64,000 nucleotides of DNA from Mycobacterium sp. SMC-4. Its GTDB lineage: Bacteria; Actinomycetota; Actinomycetes; Mycobacteriales; Mycobacteriaceae. Positions 34,033 to 43,360 of this stretch are shown piece after piece. The position numbers and the translations under genes were made by a program. The stretch covers positions 62,001 through 126,000 of the forward strand of contig NZ_CP079870.1 of the NCBI RefSeq assembly GCF_025263265.1, written 5' to 3'. Each line of letters begins with the position of its first letter. Position 1 is the first letter of the stretch. A model generated the notes under the pieces. That model searched no databases and was not told the origin of the DNA. It was given only the letters and a program-made list of their open reading frames with translations.

Positions 34033-34042
34033 TTATCTGGGG
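34033..34042 (+). repeat. Element 2 left end repeat
   Basis: TTATCTGGGG begins directly after codon 325 of the PAPS-reductase-like gene. It is the inverse of 45537-45546. Confidence 0.82.
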
Positions 34043-34217
34043 TCAGATTCAGTTGTGTGCTGTTGATCCCGCAAAGGCAAGCCGATCCGATTTGGCCTGA
34101 TCGGAAACAGGTTTGGCAGAGGGTGTTCCCGATTAGTGGTTGATTGAGGTGTGGTTGACGCGACCACCCGTCGCCCATTCCAGTTTCCCGAGACCGCGTG
34201 ATCCGCTGCCATCTACT

Positions 34218-37064
34218 GTGAGCCGGGTGACCAGCGCACAGCACACCGTCTTCGATCGATCCGACACTGAGCGCAAGCTCAGAGACTTCTCCCGTCACTG
34301 GCGCGGGCAGATCGATGAGTGGAGGAAGACTAGTGCGGGCCACACGGAGAAGTCGTTCGCCGCACAGTTCTGGTCCGACTTCCTGAAGTGCTTCGGCGTC
34401 ATCCCCGAGCGAATCAGCCTGTTCGAGCGTGACGCCCGCCGCGCCACCACCGGGAACCTCGGCTTCATCGATCTGTTCTGGTCCAGCGTCGTGATTGGGG
34501 AGGCGAAGAGTCTCGGCGGGGATCTGGACGCCGCGTTCGAGCAGGTCCATGACTATCTCGCGGGCGGCTCCATCGGGCAGCACGAATGGCCGCGGTTCGT
34601 TCTGGTCTCCGACTTCGAGAACTTCCGGCTCACGCGGCTTGGCGACGAGACCCAGACCTGGCGTTTCACGATCGACGACGTCGTCGACCATCTTGACCTG
34701 TTGAAGTTCCTGGCCGGACAGGAGGAGGTCACCAAGCGGGAGGAGGTGGTCGCATCCATTCAGGCGTCGAAGCTCATGGCCGGCATGTACACCGCGATGC
34801 TCGGGGCCGACGCCGACTCCGGCGTGGGCGAAGAGGCCGCCCGCAACCCGGAGGACGAGGACGCGGCGGTCCAGCGCACCTCCATGTGGATGACCCGGCT
34901 GCTGTTCCTCCTGTTCGGTGACGATGCCGGACTGTGGGAGGCAGACCTGTTCTACCGGTGGGTCTTGGAGGAGACACGACCGGACAACCTCGGGTCGCAG
35001 ATGGCGGCGCTGTTCCACGTACTCAACACCGCCGACGATCGCCGCCGGGGCGCGCTGGACGGACTGATTGCGCGGTTCCCTCACGTCAACGGCTCACTGT
35101 TCGCAGACACGCTCGCACCGGAGTTCTTCGACGCGGCGTTCCGCGACGCCCTGATAGCCGCCTGCCGATTCCGATGGAACCGCATTTCACCGGCCGTCTT
35201 CGGAGCGATGTTTCAGCTCGTCAAGTCCAAGGAGGCCCGCCGGGCCGGCGGGGAGCATTACACCACCGAGGAGAACATCCTCAAGGTGGTCGAGCCCCTG
35301 TTCCTCGACCAGCTTCGAGACGAAGCCCAGCGCCTAATCAGGAACAAGTCCACCTCCGAGTCTGACCTGCGCAAGTTTCAGGCGCGCCTGGCGCAGATGG
35401 CTTTTCTTGATCCAGCATGTGGATGCGGCAACTTTTTGGTGGTCGCCTACCGCGAGCTGCGAGCCATCGAGACGGCGGTCATTGTCGCGCTGCGTAAGAA
35501 GCAGAAGCAGTCCACTGCATCGTTCGACATCTCGCTGGACCAGAAGCTGACGATCGACCAGTTCCACGGGTTCGAAATCAACTGGTGGCCCGCAAAGATC
35601 GCCGAGACGGCGATGTTCCTTGTCGATCACCAAGCCAACCGCGCGCTGGCCGATGCGGTCGGAGATGCACCGAAGCGGCTACCGATCAAGATCACCGCGC
35701 ACATCCACCATGGGAACGCGCTACGGATGGACTGGAGCGAGGAGATCCCCGCCGCGGAGCTCGTCTACGTGTTCGGCAACCCCCCATTCGCCGGACAGAA
35801 GGAGAAGAGTCCCGATCAGGTAGAGGATATGAGGCTTACCTGGGGCGACCGCTACGACGGGTACCTCGATTACGTCACCGGGTGGCACGCGAAGTCCATC
35901 GACTTCCTGCAGGACAAGCGCGGCGAGTTCGCGTACGTCGCGACCAACAGCATCGCGCAGGGGCAGCCGGTCGCCGCGTTCTACGGACTTGTTGTTGACA
36001 CCGGCTGGCGGATCAAGTTCGCGCACCGCACGTTCGAGTGGACGTCCGAGGCTTCGGGTCGGGCGGCTGTGCACTGCGTCGTGATCGGGTTCACTCGGGA
36101 CCGCGGGGTCCGGCAGAGGATGTGGGACTACACGAAGGTGAATGATCCGGCGCACGAGGTGCCCATCGAGGTCGGGATCAATCCATACCTTGTTGACGGC
36201 CCCAACGTGCTGGTGACGAAACGGATGCAGGTGTTGTCGCCTGCCCTGCCCCCGGTTCTCTCGGGGTCGAAGGCGGTGGACTGGGGGCGGTACACGATCG
36301 AGGAGCGCGACGAGTACGAATCACTGTCCGCTGATCCGGTCGTGGCGAAGTACCTGCGGCTGTACATCGGCGGTGAGGAGCTGATCAACGACATCGGCCG
36401 GTGGTGCCTCTGGATGGTCGACCTGGAACCCCAGGATCTGACAAAGAGTCCCGAGCTGAAGCGACGTGTAGAGGAGGTGCGCGCGCTGCGGGCCGCATCC
36501 CGACGCCCGGCCACACTGCGCGCCGCGGCGTGGCCACACCTGTTCGGTGAGAACCGCCAGCCCAAGGGTGGATACCTCGGGATACCCCAGTCGTTCACGA
36601 GGGACAGGCGATACGCGACGGTCTCTCGGCTGGATGAAGACACTATTGCGTCGATCAAGTTGTTCACCGCGGCGGACCCGGACGGCTACCTCTTTGCGAT
36701 GTTCTCCTCGTCGATGTTCTTGACGTGGCAGTTCGCGGTCGGGGGACGAATCAAGTCCGACCCCTCCTTCGCCAACACCATCGTGTGGAACAACTTTCCA
36801 CTGCCTGAGATGTCCGATGCGACCCGGAAGCGGATCATCACAGCGGGCCAGAAGATCCTCGCTGCGCGCGACCTGCACCCGAATCGTTCGCTCGCAGACC
36901 AATACAAGCCGCTCTCGATGGATCCGGCGCTGACGAAAGCGCATGACGCCCTGGACCGCGAGGTGGACATCGCATTCGGCGCCCCGCGAAAGCTCACAAC
37001 CGCCGCGCAGCGCCTCGATGTCCTGTTCGCTCGCTACTTGGAGATGACCCGATCTGCCGGATGA
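34218..37064 (+). CDS. MmeI-like type IIL/IIG restriction-modification enzyme
   Basis: A single 948-residue chain would both methylate adenine and cut DNA. The N-terminal nuclease has the MmeI pattern D-x9-E-x-K in IDLFWSSVVIGEAKS (near residues 84-96). The gamma-class methyltransferase has motif I FLDPACGCGNFL (near 397) and motif IV NPPF (near 521). A target-recognition domain follows (LYIGGEELINDIGRWCLWMV, GGYLGIPQSFTRDRRYATVS). Length fits the MmeI family. The frame is open from TTG 34140, but GTG 34218 or 34227 is the likelier start. It is the cargo gene nearest the left end of element 2. Confidence 0.9.
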   Translation: MSRVTSAQHTVFDRSDTERKLRDFSRHWRGQIDEWRKTSAGHTEKSFAAQFWSDFLKCFGVIPERISLFERDARRATTGNLGFIDLFWSSVVIGEAKSLGGDLDAAFEQVHDYLAGGSIGQHEWPRFVLVSDFENFRLTRLGDETQTWRFTIDDVVDHLDLLKFLAGQEEVTKREEVVASIQASKLMAGMYTAMLGADADSGVGEEAARNPEDEDAAVQRTSMWMTRLLFLLFGDDAGLWEADLFYRWVLEETRPDNLGSQMAALFHVLNTADDRRRGALDGLIARFPHVNGSLFADTLAPEFFDAAFRDALIAACRFRWNRISPAVFGAMFQLVKSKEARRAGGEHYTTEENILKVVEPLFLDQLRDEAQRLIRNKSTSESDLRKFQARLAQMAFLDPACGCGNFLVVAYRELRAIETAVIVALRKKQKQSTASFDISLDQKLTIDQFHGFEINWWPAKIAETAMFLVDHQANRALADAVGDAPKRLPIKITAHIHHGNALRMDWSEEIPAAELVYVFGNPPFAGQKEKSPDQVEDMRLTWGDRYDGYLDYVTGWHAKSIDFLQDKRGEFAYVATNSIAQGQPVAAFYGLVVDTGWRIKFAHRTFEWTSEASGRAAVHCVVIGFTRDRGVRQRMWDYTKVNDPAHEVPIEVGINPYLVDGPNVLVTKRMQVLSPALPPVLSGSKAVDWGRYTIEERDEYESLSADPVVAKYLRLYIGGEELINDIGRWCLWMVDLEPQDLTKSPELKRRVEEVRALRAASRRPATLRAAAWPHLFGENRQPKGGYLGIPQSFTRDRRYATVSRLDEDTIASIKLFTAADPDGYLFAMFSSSMFLTWQFAVGGRIKSDPSFANTIVWNNFPLPEMSDATRKRIITAGQKILAARDLHPNRSLADQYKPLSMDPALTKAHDALDREVDIAFGAPRKLTTAAQRLDVLFARYLEMTRSAG

Positions 37065-37098
37065 GACACGGCCTCAGGAGACGCGGCGATTCGGATGT

Positions 37099-37359
37099 TC
37101 AAGTTTCTGACGCCGGTTGCTCAAGGACGCCAAATTGTTTTCGGAGATGGTCCAGGTCGGCTTGGATGCGGTCGAGGATCTCGGTTGCAGCGGCTGGGCA
37201 GTACCTGATCTCCTTGTCGTCTTCGACGATGACGAGGTGAGTGTCGCCGGCGAGGATGTAGTGGGCGTTCTTGCCGCTCTTGTGTGCGGCACACTTGCGT
37301 TGGTGGTTGGTTCGGGGGGTTTCGACACGGACGTGTCGCAGTACCGCTTTGGTCGGCAA
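37099..37359 (-). CDS. Small protein co-transcribed with the helicase
   Basis: The 86-residue product has a basic start (PTKAVLRHVRVETPRTNHQR), a beta-rich core (AHYILAGDTHLVIVEDDKEI, then RYCPAAATEILDRIQADLDH) and a helical C-terminus. The TTG start at 37359 is chosen because a clear AGGAG precedes it by 5 bp. It lies 29 bp after the helicase stop and is convergent with the restriction-modification gene. Its conserved place in the cargo suggests a role with the helicase, but no family is recognised. Confidence 0.62.
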   Translation of the reverse strand: MPTKAVLRHVRVETPRTNHQRKCAAHKSGKNAHYILAGDTHLVIVEDDKEIRYCPAAATEILDRIQADLDHLRKQFGVLEQPASET

Positions 37360-37388
37360 GTTAACTCCTGTCTGGGAAGGCGCTGTGC

Positions 37389-39434
37389 TCAGTTGTGTTG
37401 GGCGAGATCGGTTCTCAGTGAGTCCCGGACGGAATCGGCGATTTCGTCGAGGCGGTCAAAGATCGCCGTCAGTTGCTCGCGTGACCATTCACCGCGAGTG
37501 CCGTTGGGCATGCCGACTTGCTCGTTGATCGCAGAAGCAAGCCGACGGATTGCGATGACGGAGTTGTACTGTCGTCTGCCTGGCGTTGCTGCCATCAGTT
37601 GGTAACCGCGGGGCGGCAGGTCGAGGTCGGCCAGGATGCGATTGGCTACTGACTTGGTCCGCTCGTTGACACGGGTCTTGGCTGATTGGCGAGCGCGTTG
37701 CGGAGAGACCGGGATTGCTTGTGGGACTGGAGCTTCTGCGGCGGCCTGCTGTGTAAGTAGGCGTTCGCGAAGCTGGTCTCGGCTGACGAGGTCCCCCAAC
37801 TTCAGTCCAGACGCGATGTCTTTGTCGAGCATCTCGTCCAGTACGCGATCATCGGTGGGGTCAAGGTAGGTCTGTTCGACGAAGTGGGTGAGGATCTCGC
37901 TGTCGACGAGCATTCCGCCGTCGAATCGGCGGGCACGTGGCCCACCTCCATCTCCGTCTGTTTGTCCGTCTACCCATGCGCGAACGAGTGCTTGGTCATC
38001 GAGATCTAGTTCTCGGAATTCAGACCAGCGAGCGTCATTGTTCAGCCCGACATGCGAGACGATGTGGCCCTGGTTATCAGGGTGTTCAGGGGCGCCCTCC
38101 TGGACCACGCGCATGACTCGCCCGACGAACTGGATGTAGGGGGCGAGACTGCGAAAGGGTCTGAAGATTGCCGCGACGCTGAGGCGCGGATGGTCGAAGC
38201 CCTCACCGAGCATCTGGACCTGCACGATGCAGTCGAGGTGGCCTTGCCGCAGCCGCTCGATGACGGCGTCCTGGTCGTCGGGGTCCATGTCCGAGTGGAT
38301 CGCGGCGGCTCGGTAGTTGCACTCGTTGTAAAGGCTGGCGACCTGCCGGGCGTGATCGACGGAGCATGCGGCGGCGATGATTTGGTGCTGGATCCCCGAT
38401 TGCGCCCTCATGCGGTCACATTGCTGGATGCTGGCCTCGACGATGTGTCGGTTGCATTCAGGGCTCAGAGCGACGCCGCGGCGAAACCACGCCTCTTCGC
38501 GCAACTCAAGGACCTCTTCAAGGGTGTGGCGACGGTTGTCGTCGGCGTAGGTGAAGTAGATCTCGGCAGGTGCGACGTTGCGGGAGTGGATCTGCTTGAT
38601 GTAGCCGTTGACCATCGCCCGAGTGAACGGATAGCGGTAAACGACCTCGCCGTGAAGTTGCTGTTGATCGGAGCGAAACGGTGTCGCGGTCAGGCTGACG
38701 ACCTTCGCGTTGGGAAACCGCCGGAACACCTTCTGCCAGCTCTCTGCGGCGGCGTGGTGGCCTTCGTCGACGAGGATCATGTCGAAGAAATCTTCAGGGA
38801 ACTGGGGAAGCCAGCGGTCGGCCTGGCTGGCCAGCTGCTGGATGTTGCAGACAACGAAGTCGCTTTCGATCGCGTCGTGGAGGTTGGCGTTCGGCCCATC
38901 TAGCACGGCCATCCAGGGTCCGGCGGTGAAGTCGGACAGCACCCGGCACTTGGCCCAGAAGCACTGCGGGCTGGTGATGTCGACAGCGTCGGCGACGCCT
39001 TTTCGGATGGTGAGGTTCGGCGTGATGACCAGGACCCGCCCCCGGGCGATACCAAAGGGCAGCGTGGCCATGATGCCCGTCTTGCCGCAGCCGACAGGGA
39101 TTTGAACGATCGCTGGACTGCTGTCGCCGGCGAAATGCTCCCGCACCTGTCGGTGAGCGTCCCGCTGCGGTTCCCGAAGCGCGACGTTGACTTCGATGTC
39201 AGCGTTCGCGGTGGCGAACACACTGCTGTCGCCGCCGCGAGCGGCGGCTTCCTCAGCGCGTCGGTACTGCAGCCGAAAGGGTTCCAGGTCGGCTTGGCGG
39301 TAGTAGCGGTAATTGCTGCCGGGCCGCCGTACCGCACTGAGTGTGCCGTCGCGATCCCAACGCCGAAGGGTCTGCGCAGAAACGCCCAGGTAGGCGGCCG
39401 CGTCAGCGACCTTTAGAAAATCTTCATCAGGCAT
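37389..39434 (-). CDS. SF2 DEAD/DEAH-type helicase with N-terminal MerR-like HTH
   Basis: The 681-residue product starts with a MerR/excisionase-type helix-turn-helix (FLKVADAAAYLGVSAQTLRR, residues 5-24). An ATP-dependent SF2 helicase follows: Walker A VGCGKTG (near 115), DEGHH (near 220), SLTATPF, and motif VI QFVGRVMR. The C-terminal 180 residues are helical and unassigned. This architecture is known in phage-defence helicases of uncertain mechanism. ATG 39434 lies just after a TATAGT box, so the transcript may be leaderless. It faces the restriction-modification gene tail to tail. Confidence 0.88.
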   Translation of the reverse strand: MPDEDFLKVADAAAYLGVSAQTLRRWDRDGTLSAVRRPGSNYRYYRQADLEPFRLQYRRAEEAAARGGDSSVFATANADIEVNVALREPQRDAHRQVREHFAGDSSPAIVQIPVGCGKTGIMATLPFGIARGRVLVITPNLTIRKGVADAVDITSPQCFWAKCRVLSDFTAGPWMAVLDGPNANLHDAIESDFVVCNIQQLASQADRWLPQFPEDFFDMILVDEGHHAAAESWQKVFRRFPNAKVVSLTATPFRSDQQQLHGEVVYRYPFTRAMVNGYIKQIHSRNVAPAEIYFTYADDNRRHTLEEVLELREEAWFRRGVALSPECNRHIVEASIQQCDRMRAQSGIQHQIIAAACSVDHARQVASLYNECNYRAAAIHSDMDPDDQDAVIERLRQGHLDCIVQVQMLGEGFDHPRLSVAAIFRPFRSLAPYIQFVGRVMRVVQEGAPEHPDNQGHIVSHVGLNNDARWSEFRELDLDDQALVRAWVDGQTDGDGGGPRARRFDGGMLVDSEILTHFVEQTYLDPTDDRVLDEMLDKDIASGLKLGDLVSRDQLRERLLTQQAAAEAPVPQAIPVSPQRARQSAKTRVNERTKSVANRILADLDLPPRGYQLMAATPGRRQYNSVIAIRRLASAINEQVGMPNGTRGEWSREQLTAIFDRLDEIADSVRDSLRTDLAQHN

Positions 39435-39522
39435 ACATAACACTATACAACATTGATCAACACATCCAACCTGATTCGATGATGGGCGCAACGTTCGGAC
39501 GTCCGGGCCTTCGTTGTCGTCG

Positions 39523-39924
39523 TCAGGTGGTGTAGGAGTCGAGTTGTCCGTAGAGCAGAGCGATCGTCGATTCCTGTTCGGCGAGCTTGGTTCTCAGCGT
39601 GCGGATTTCGGTATCTTTGGCCGCCAGTTGGGCGCGCAGTGCGGCCAAGATGCTGGTCTCGCGTGTCGTGGAGGCGTTGTCGGGGGTTGAGGGGTGGTGG
39701 CGGTAGGCGTCGATGACGGCAACGAGGTCGTCGTGTTTGTAGACGGTCTTGCGTTGCACGCCGGCGCGGGCGGCGACGGTCGAGATATTGATGGGGGCGT
39801 TGATTTTGCGTAGGTGTTTGATGGCCTGTTCGATGTCGCGGCGCTTGTCCTCGGAAACGGTCTCGCGGTATTTGGCCAGGGCCTGGCGGGCATTGTCCGA
39901 CGGTGGCGGGGGGCGTTGTCTCAT
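39523..39924 (-). CDS. Small HTH/coiled-coil protein of the element 2 module (TnpC-like)
   Basis: The 133-residue product has INISTVAARAGVQRKTVYKH as helix-turn-helix (near residues 47-66) and a C-terminal coiled coil (ALRAQLAAKDTEIRTLRTKL). It is the counterpart of 14662-15084, with the same place and architecture. ATG 39924 overlaps the large recombinase stop by 4 bp. It ends the module operon; the helicase gene begins 88 bp further on, on the same strand. Confidence 0.78.
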   Translation of the reverse strand: MRQRPPPPSDNARQALAKYRETVSEDKRRDIEQAIKHLRKINAPINISTVAARAGVQRKTVYKHDDLVAVIDAYRHHPSTPDNASTTRETSILAALRAQLAAKDTEIRTLRTKLAEQESTIALLYGQLDSYTT

Positions 39925-42149
39925 CCGGGGGTGCCGGGGTCGGCTTTGCGCAGGACCGATTCGTGGCTGCCGCGCGTCTTGATCTGCAACAGGGGTAGTC
40001 GGTTGGTGGTTCCGGCCCCGGCGACACTGGTGCCGTGTTCGGCGGCGCCGGTCTCGGCGCGGAGGCGTTCGATGATGGCGTCCAGGGAAGCGATCTCTCG
40101 GCGTCGTTCGTGGATCCACACGTTGTCGTCGGTCAGTTCGCGGCCGCTCCGTCGTCGATACTGTTCGCGGCGCACATCGATCAGGGTCAGGGTTTTGGCG
40201 CGTTGATCGACGAGTTCGTTGAGATGGGTGGTGTCGGTGGCGAAATGCCCACATGACAGACATGCGTTGCCCTTGTCGCAGGTCTTCAGCGGCGGCAGCA
40301 GGCACACACCGTTGGGTAGGATCCGGTCGGTGCGCGCTGCGAGTTGGGTCATGTCGTAGATATCGGAGGGGCTGATCGCGATGTCGGTGCCGTGTGCGCC
40401 GATCTTTTTGTGCCGCAGGAACTCTGATTCCGCTGTGGCAGCCAGTGTCGCAGCGTAGCGCAGTGTCATTTCCGGGGAGGCGTGCCCGAGGTAGCGCTGC
40501 ACGACGTGGATCGGCACGCCGTCGTTGAGTAGTTCGGTGGCGCGGGTGTGGCGCAGCCGGTGGGTTTGGCTGAACCGTAGTGGGTGCCCGGCCGAATCGG
40601 TCAGGCCGTGGATGTTGTCGAGTCTGTTCAGTGTCACGCCGTAGGACTGGTAGGTGCGGGGCCGCTGCCCCTGATGCTGGTGGCGCAGTCCGAGGAACAG
40701 GTACTTCGGGCTCAGATCGGGGTAGCGTCGGCGGATCCAGGCTTGCTGCTCACTGATCACGTTGACCACGGCCTGCTCGACCAGGATGGTGGGCAACACT
40801 CCGTCGACTTTGGTCTGCTGGTAGCGCAGTTTGGCGACGAACGCGTCGGGATCGTCGGAGTCGGTGGGGCGTTCCTGGCCCGGGATCGATGACAGTGGGT
40901 CGAAGTCGAGCATCAGGATCTCCGAGGCCCGCCGCCCGGTCAGCGCTTGCAGCAGCCACACCCGCGCGGCCTGCGGGTCGCCGAGGCCGGCGACGACTGA
41001 GATGGTGGCATCGGGATGGGTGATGGCCACCGGCATGCCGCGATCGGCGGCCAGTACGTCGAGGTAGCACAGCATCTGCTGCAGTTCCGAGGTGGAGAAC
41101 CAGGTCAGTTCCCGGTACCGGTTGGCGCGGCGGGTCCGAAACGCCGCACCCCACAGCCGGGTGTAGGTGTCGGTGATCTGCGCCCACCGTGGATCGCCTG
41201 TCGCAGCGGCCGCCTCCTCAGCGTGATCGACCATGAATGCGTAGAACACCTGGGTTTGCGACTGAGTCGTGTCCACCGCGGACGCTGACAGCAGCCTCTC
41301 TGGTTTGACCGCTGCGGCTGGGGATTTCAGGTAATCGGAGAACTCGGTGAACAGCAGCCGCAGCGTGGCGCGGTTGTCGGTGAGCAGCGGGTCGGTGATG
41401 TTGCGGTCGGCCAGGAACGGACCAAAGTGCCTGGCCATGTCGCGGGCACGCTCGGCTACCGACGACCATCGCAGCAGTTCACCGGTCAGCGAGGTGCGCA
41501 GCCAGAACCGCACACCCTCGCGTAGCCATTGCGGTTGGATCGCCGAAAGTTTGACGACTTTGTCGTGGCTGGGTTCGTGTTCGCGTTGCGGGATTCGGGG
41601 GTCGGCCCGCAGGTCCCAGATGTCGTGGGCCCACCACGGTGTGTCGGTGCAGCGCACAGACACATGAAGATGCAGGTGCTCGATGAAGCTGGTGACTTGG
41701 CGTCTTGCCCCCGGTGAGGGCAGGCGAGTGTTGCGGCGCTCGAACCGCAGCACGGCGTGGCGCACGATGTCCTCGGCTGCCAGGTGGGCGATGCTCACCG
41801 GGGCGCAGCGATGATGCTGCTGGTATTCGGCGGCCGTGTCGGTGAGGGCGCGGCCTGTCCACTTCAGAAGCGACGGTTCGATTTTGCGGATGCCTTCCTG
41901 GCCGCACAGCCACACCCACCACGCCATCTCCTGGCAGAAACGTTGCGGCACGTCGGTCGGGGTGAAGTCATGTCCCTGTGGGCTGTTCAGGTAGCGCTGG
42001 TTGCGCAGAAAAACCATGTCGGCGGGCGCGGTGTCGATGCGGTAGCGCAAGGTGCGCCACTGTTCAGGCACCTGCTGCCATTGCCGAGTCCACGCCGTGG
42101 CCGTCGCTGAGTCCGCAGCCACGGTGCGACTGTCATGGGGTCGTGTCAT
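39921..42149 (-). CDS. Large tyrosine recombinase of element 2 (TnpB-like)
   Basis: The 742-residue product is collinear with the 744-residue protein of element 1. It has LTGRRASEILMLD, HRLRHTRATELLNDG, YLGHASPEMTLRYAATLA and the Cys cluster GVCLLPPLKTCDKGNACLSC. Differences are spread over the whole length, so the two modules diverged long before coming together here. The gene overlaps the upstream recombinase by 17 bp, the same overlap as in element 1. Confidence 0.9.
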   Translation of the reverse strand: MTRPHDSRTVAADSATATAWTRQWQQVPEQWRTLRYRIDTAPADMVFLRNQRYLNSPQGHDFTPTDVPQRFCQEMAWWVWLCGQEGIRKIEPSLLKWTGRALTDTAAEYQQHHRCAPVSIAHLAAEDIVRHAVLRFERRNTRLPSPGARRQVTSFIEHLHLHVSVRCTDTPWWAHDIWDLRADPRIPQREHEPSHDKVVKLSAIQPQWLREGVRFWLRTSLTGELLRWSSVAERARDMARHFGPFLADRNITDPLLTDNRATLRLLFTEFSDYLKSPAAAVKPERLLSASAVDTTQSQTQVFYAFMVDHAEEAAAATGDPRWAQITDTYTRLWGAAFRTRRANRYRELTWFSTSELQQMLCYLDVLAADRGMPVAITHPDATISVVAGLGDPQAARVWLLQALTGRRASEILMLDFDPLSSIPGQERPTDSDDPDAFVAKLRYQQTKVDGVLPTILVEQAVVNVISEQQAWIRRRYPDLSPKYLFLGLRHQHQGQRPRTYQSYGVTLNRLDNIHGLTDSAGHPLRFSQTHRLRHTRATELLNDGVPIHVVQRYLGHASPEMTLRYAATLAATAESEFLRHKKIGAHGTDIAISPSDIYDMTQLAARTDRILPNGVCLLPPLKTCDKGNACLSCGHFATDTTHLNELVDQRAKTLTLIDVRREQYRRRSGRELTDDNVWIHERRREIASLDAIIERLRAETGAAEHGTSVAGAGTTNRLPLLQIKTRGSHESVLRKADPGTPG

Positions 42150-43338
42150 GGCTCACCTTCCAGCCGGCGACGTAGTTCTTCCACTCAGCGACCGAACGCA
42201 TCTCGGCGTCGGCGGTCACCCAGCCATAGATCGACAGGGTGGTCTGCACGTCGGCGTGGCCGAGGCGGCGCATCACCACGTGCTCACGCACGCCGGATAA
42301 CAGCAAGGCGGAGGCATGGGTGTGACGCAACCAGTGCGGAGTCCAGTCCTGCGGCAACACATCAGCGCGGGAGGCGGTGATGGTGTCGACCTTGTCGTAG
42401 ATGGTCTCCGGGCGCAGTGGTGCATACCGCTGGCCGCGGGCCAGGTTCACGAACACGAAGTGCGCCGCCAGGTCGGCGACCGCGACATCGGCACCCCACC
42501 CAACCAGCTGCCACACGTACTCACTGTAGAGAGCGACCAGGTCATCACCGATGTAAATGCGCCGCGCACCGGACTTGGCGCGGACACCGTGCGGATGGTC
42601 ATCACGGCCGGCAACCAGAATCGACGGGGTGCCGCCGCCGCTGATATGGAAATCGTTGTGGCGCAGCGATAATGCCTCGCCCATCCGCATCCCGGTCTCG
42701 GCCAGCACAGCGAAGAATAAACGATCGCGCAAACCCGCCGCGCTGCCCGTCCACTCACCGGATGCTGACTGCACACTGCAGCCGTCCAGGATGGCGTTGA
42801 CCTGAACCGGCAACAGCACCGGTGTCTCGGTGCGATTGGGTGCGCGACGGCGGTGCAGCGGCACGTCACACTCACGTTGAGGCCCGATGCCGGTCAGAGT
42901 GGGAGCGTAGCGGCGCCGGGAGGTCCGGGCATGGGAGGAAAACAAGCGACGATAAGGGCGGTCCAAATCGTGGGCGTCGGCGAAATAGCGGTACATCGAC
43001 AACACCGCAGCGCCCCGCGGCTGCAGCGACGACTCGGCCATCCCTGGCTCGGGGTCGCCGATGCGGGCAGTGCCCGGGAGATCCCCGGTGCGCAGATACG
43101 ACAGGAACTGCCCGAACAGGCTCGTAGGAAAGTCATCCCAGGCGGTGTTGGTGTGTTCGAGCACCGTCCACCACGCCGACAACCCGTAGGCGTAGGCCCG
43201 CACGGTATTCGGGGATGCGCCCCGGTCGGCGAGGAACCGCAGATACTCCCGAGCAGGACCAACAGGCAGCTGGTCGCCGCCGACCACCGTGTAGGTGTCT
43301 GGCCGGTCCGGGAAGCGCAACCGCTGCACCCGCGCCAC
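42133..43338 (-). CDS. Tyrosine recombinase of element 2 (TnpA-like)
   Basis: The 401-residue product has SPNTVRAYAYGLSAWWTVLE in the N-terminal DNA-binding domain and the catalytic segments ETGMRMGEALSLR, HWLRHTHASALLLSG, RRLGHADVQTTLS and IYGWV. It pairs with the 742-residue protein. It begins 22 bp after the XRE-ImmA/IrrE gene. The counterpart in element 1 is at 17299-18510. Confidence 0.92.
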   Translation of the reverse strand: MARVQRLRFPDRPDTYTVVGGDQLPVGPAREYLRFLADRGASPNTVRAYAYGLSAWWTVLEHTNTAWDDFPTSLFGQFLSYLRTGDLPGTARIGDPEPGMAESSLQPRGAAVLSMYRYFADAHDLDRPYRRLFSSHARTSRRRYAPTLTGIGPQRECDVPLHRRRAPNRTETPVLLPVQVNAILDGCSVQSASGEWTGSAAGLRDRLFFAVLAETGMRMGEALSLRHNDFHISGGGTPSILVAGRDDHPHGVRAKSGARRIYIGDDLVALYSEYVWQLVGWGADVAVADLAAHFVFVNLARGQRYAPLRPETIYDKVDTITASRADVLPQDWTPHWLRHTHASALLLSGVREHVVMRRLGHADVQTTLSIYGWVTADAEMRSVAEWKNYVAGWKVSHDTTP

Positions 43339-43360
43339 CCTCAGCAGCCTCCCGTGGTGT

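Noticed and set aside
39434..39522. A second pair of ends between helicase and recombinase module that would make the module a separate element from the defence genes.
   Set aside because: No TTATCTG or CAGATAA sequence was found there, and the PAPS-reductase-like gene is restored only by removing the whole 34033-45546 interval.
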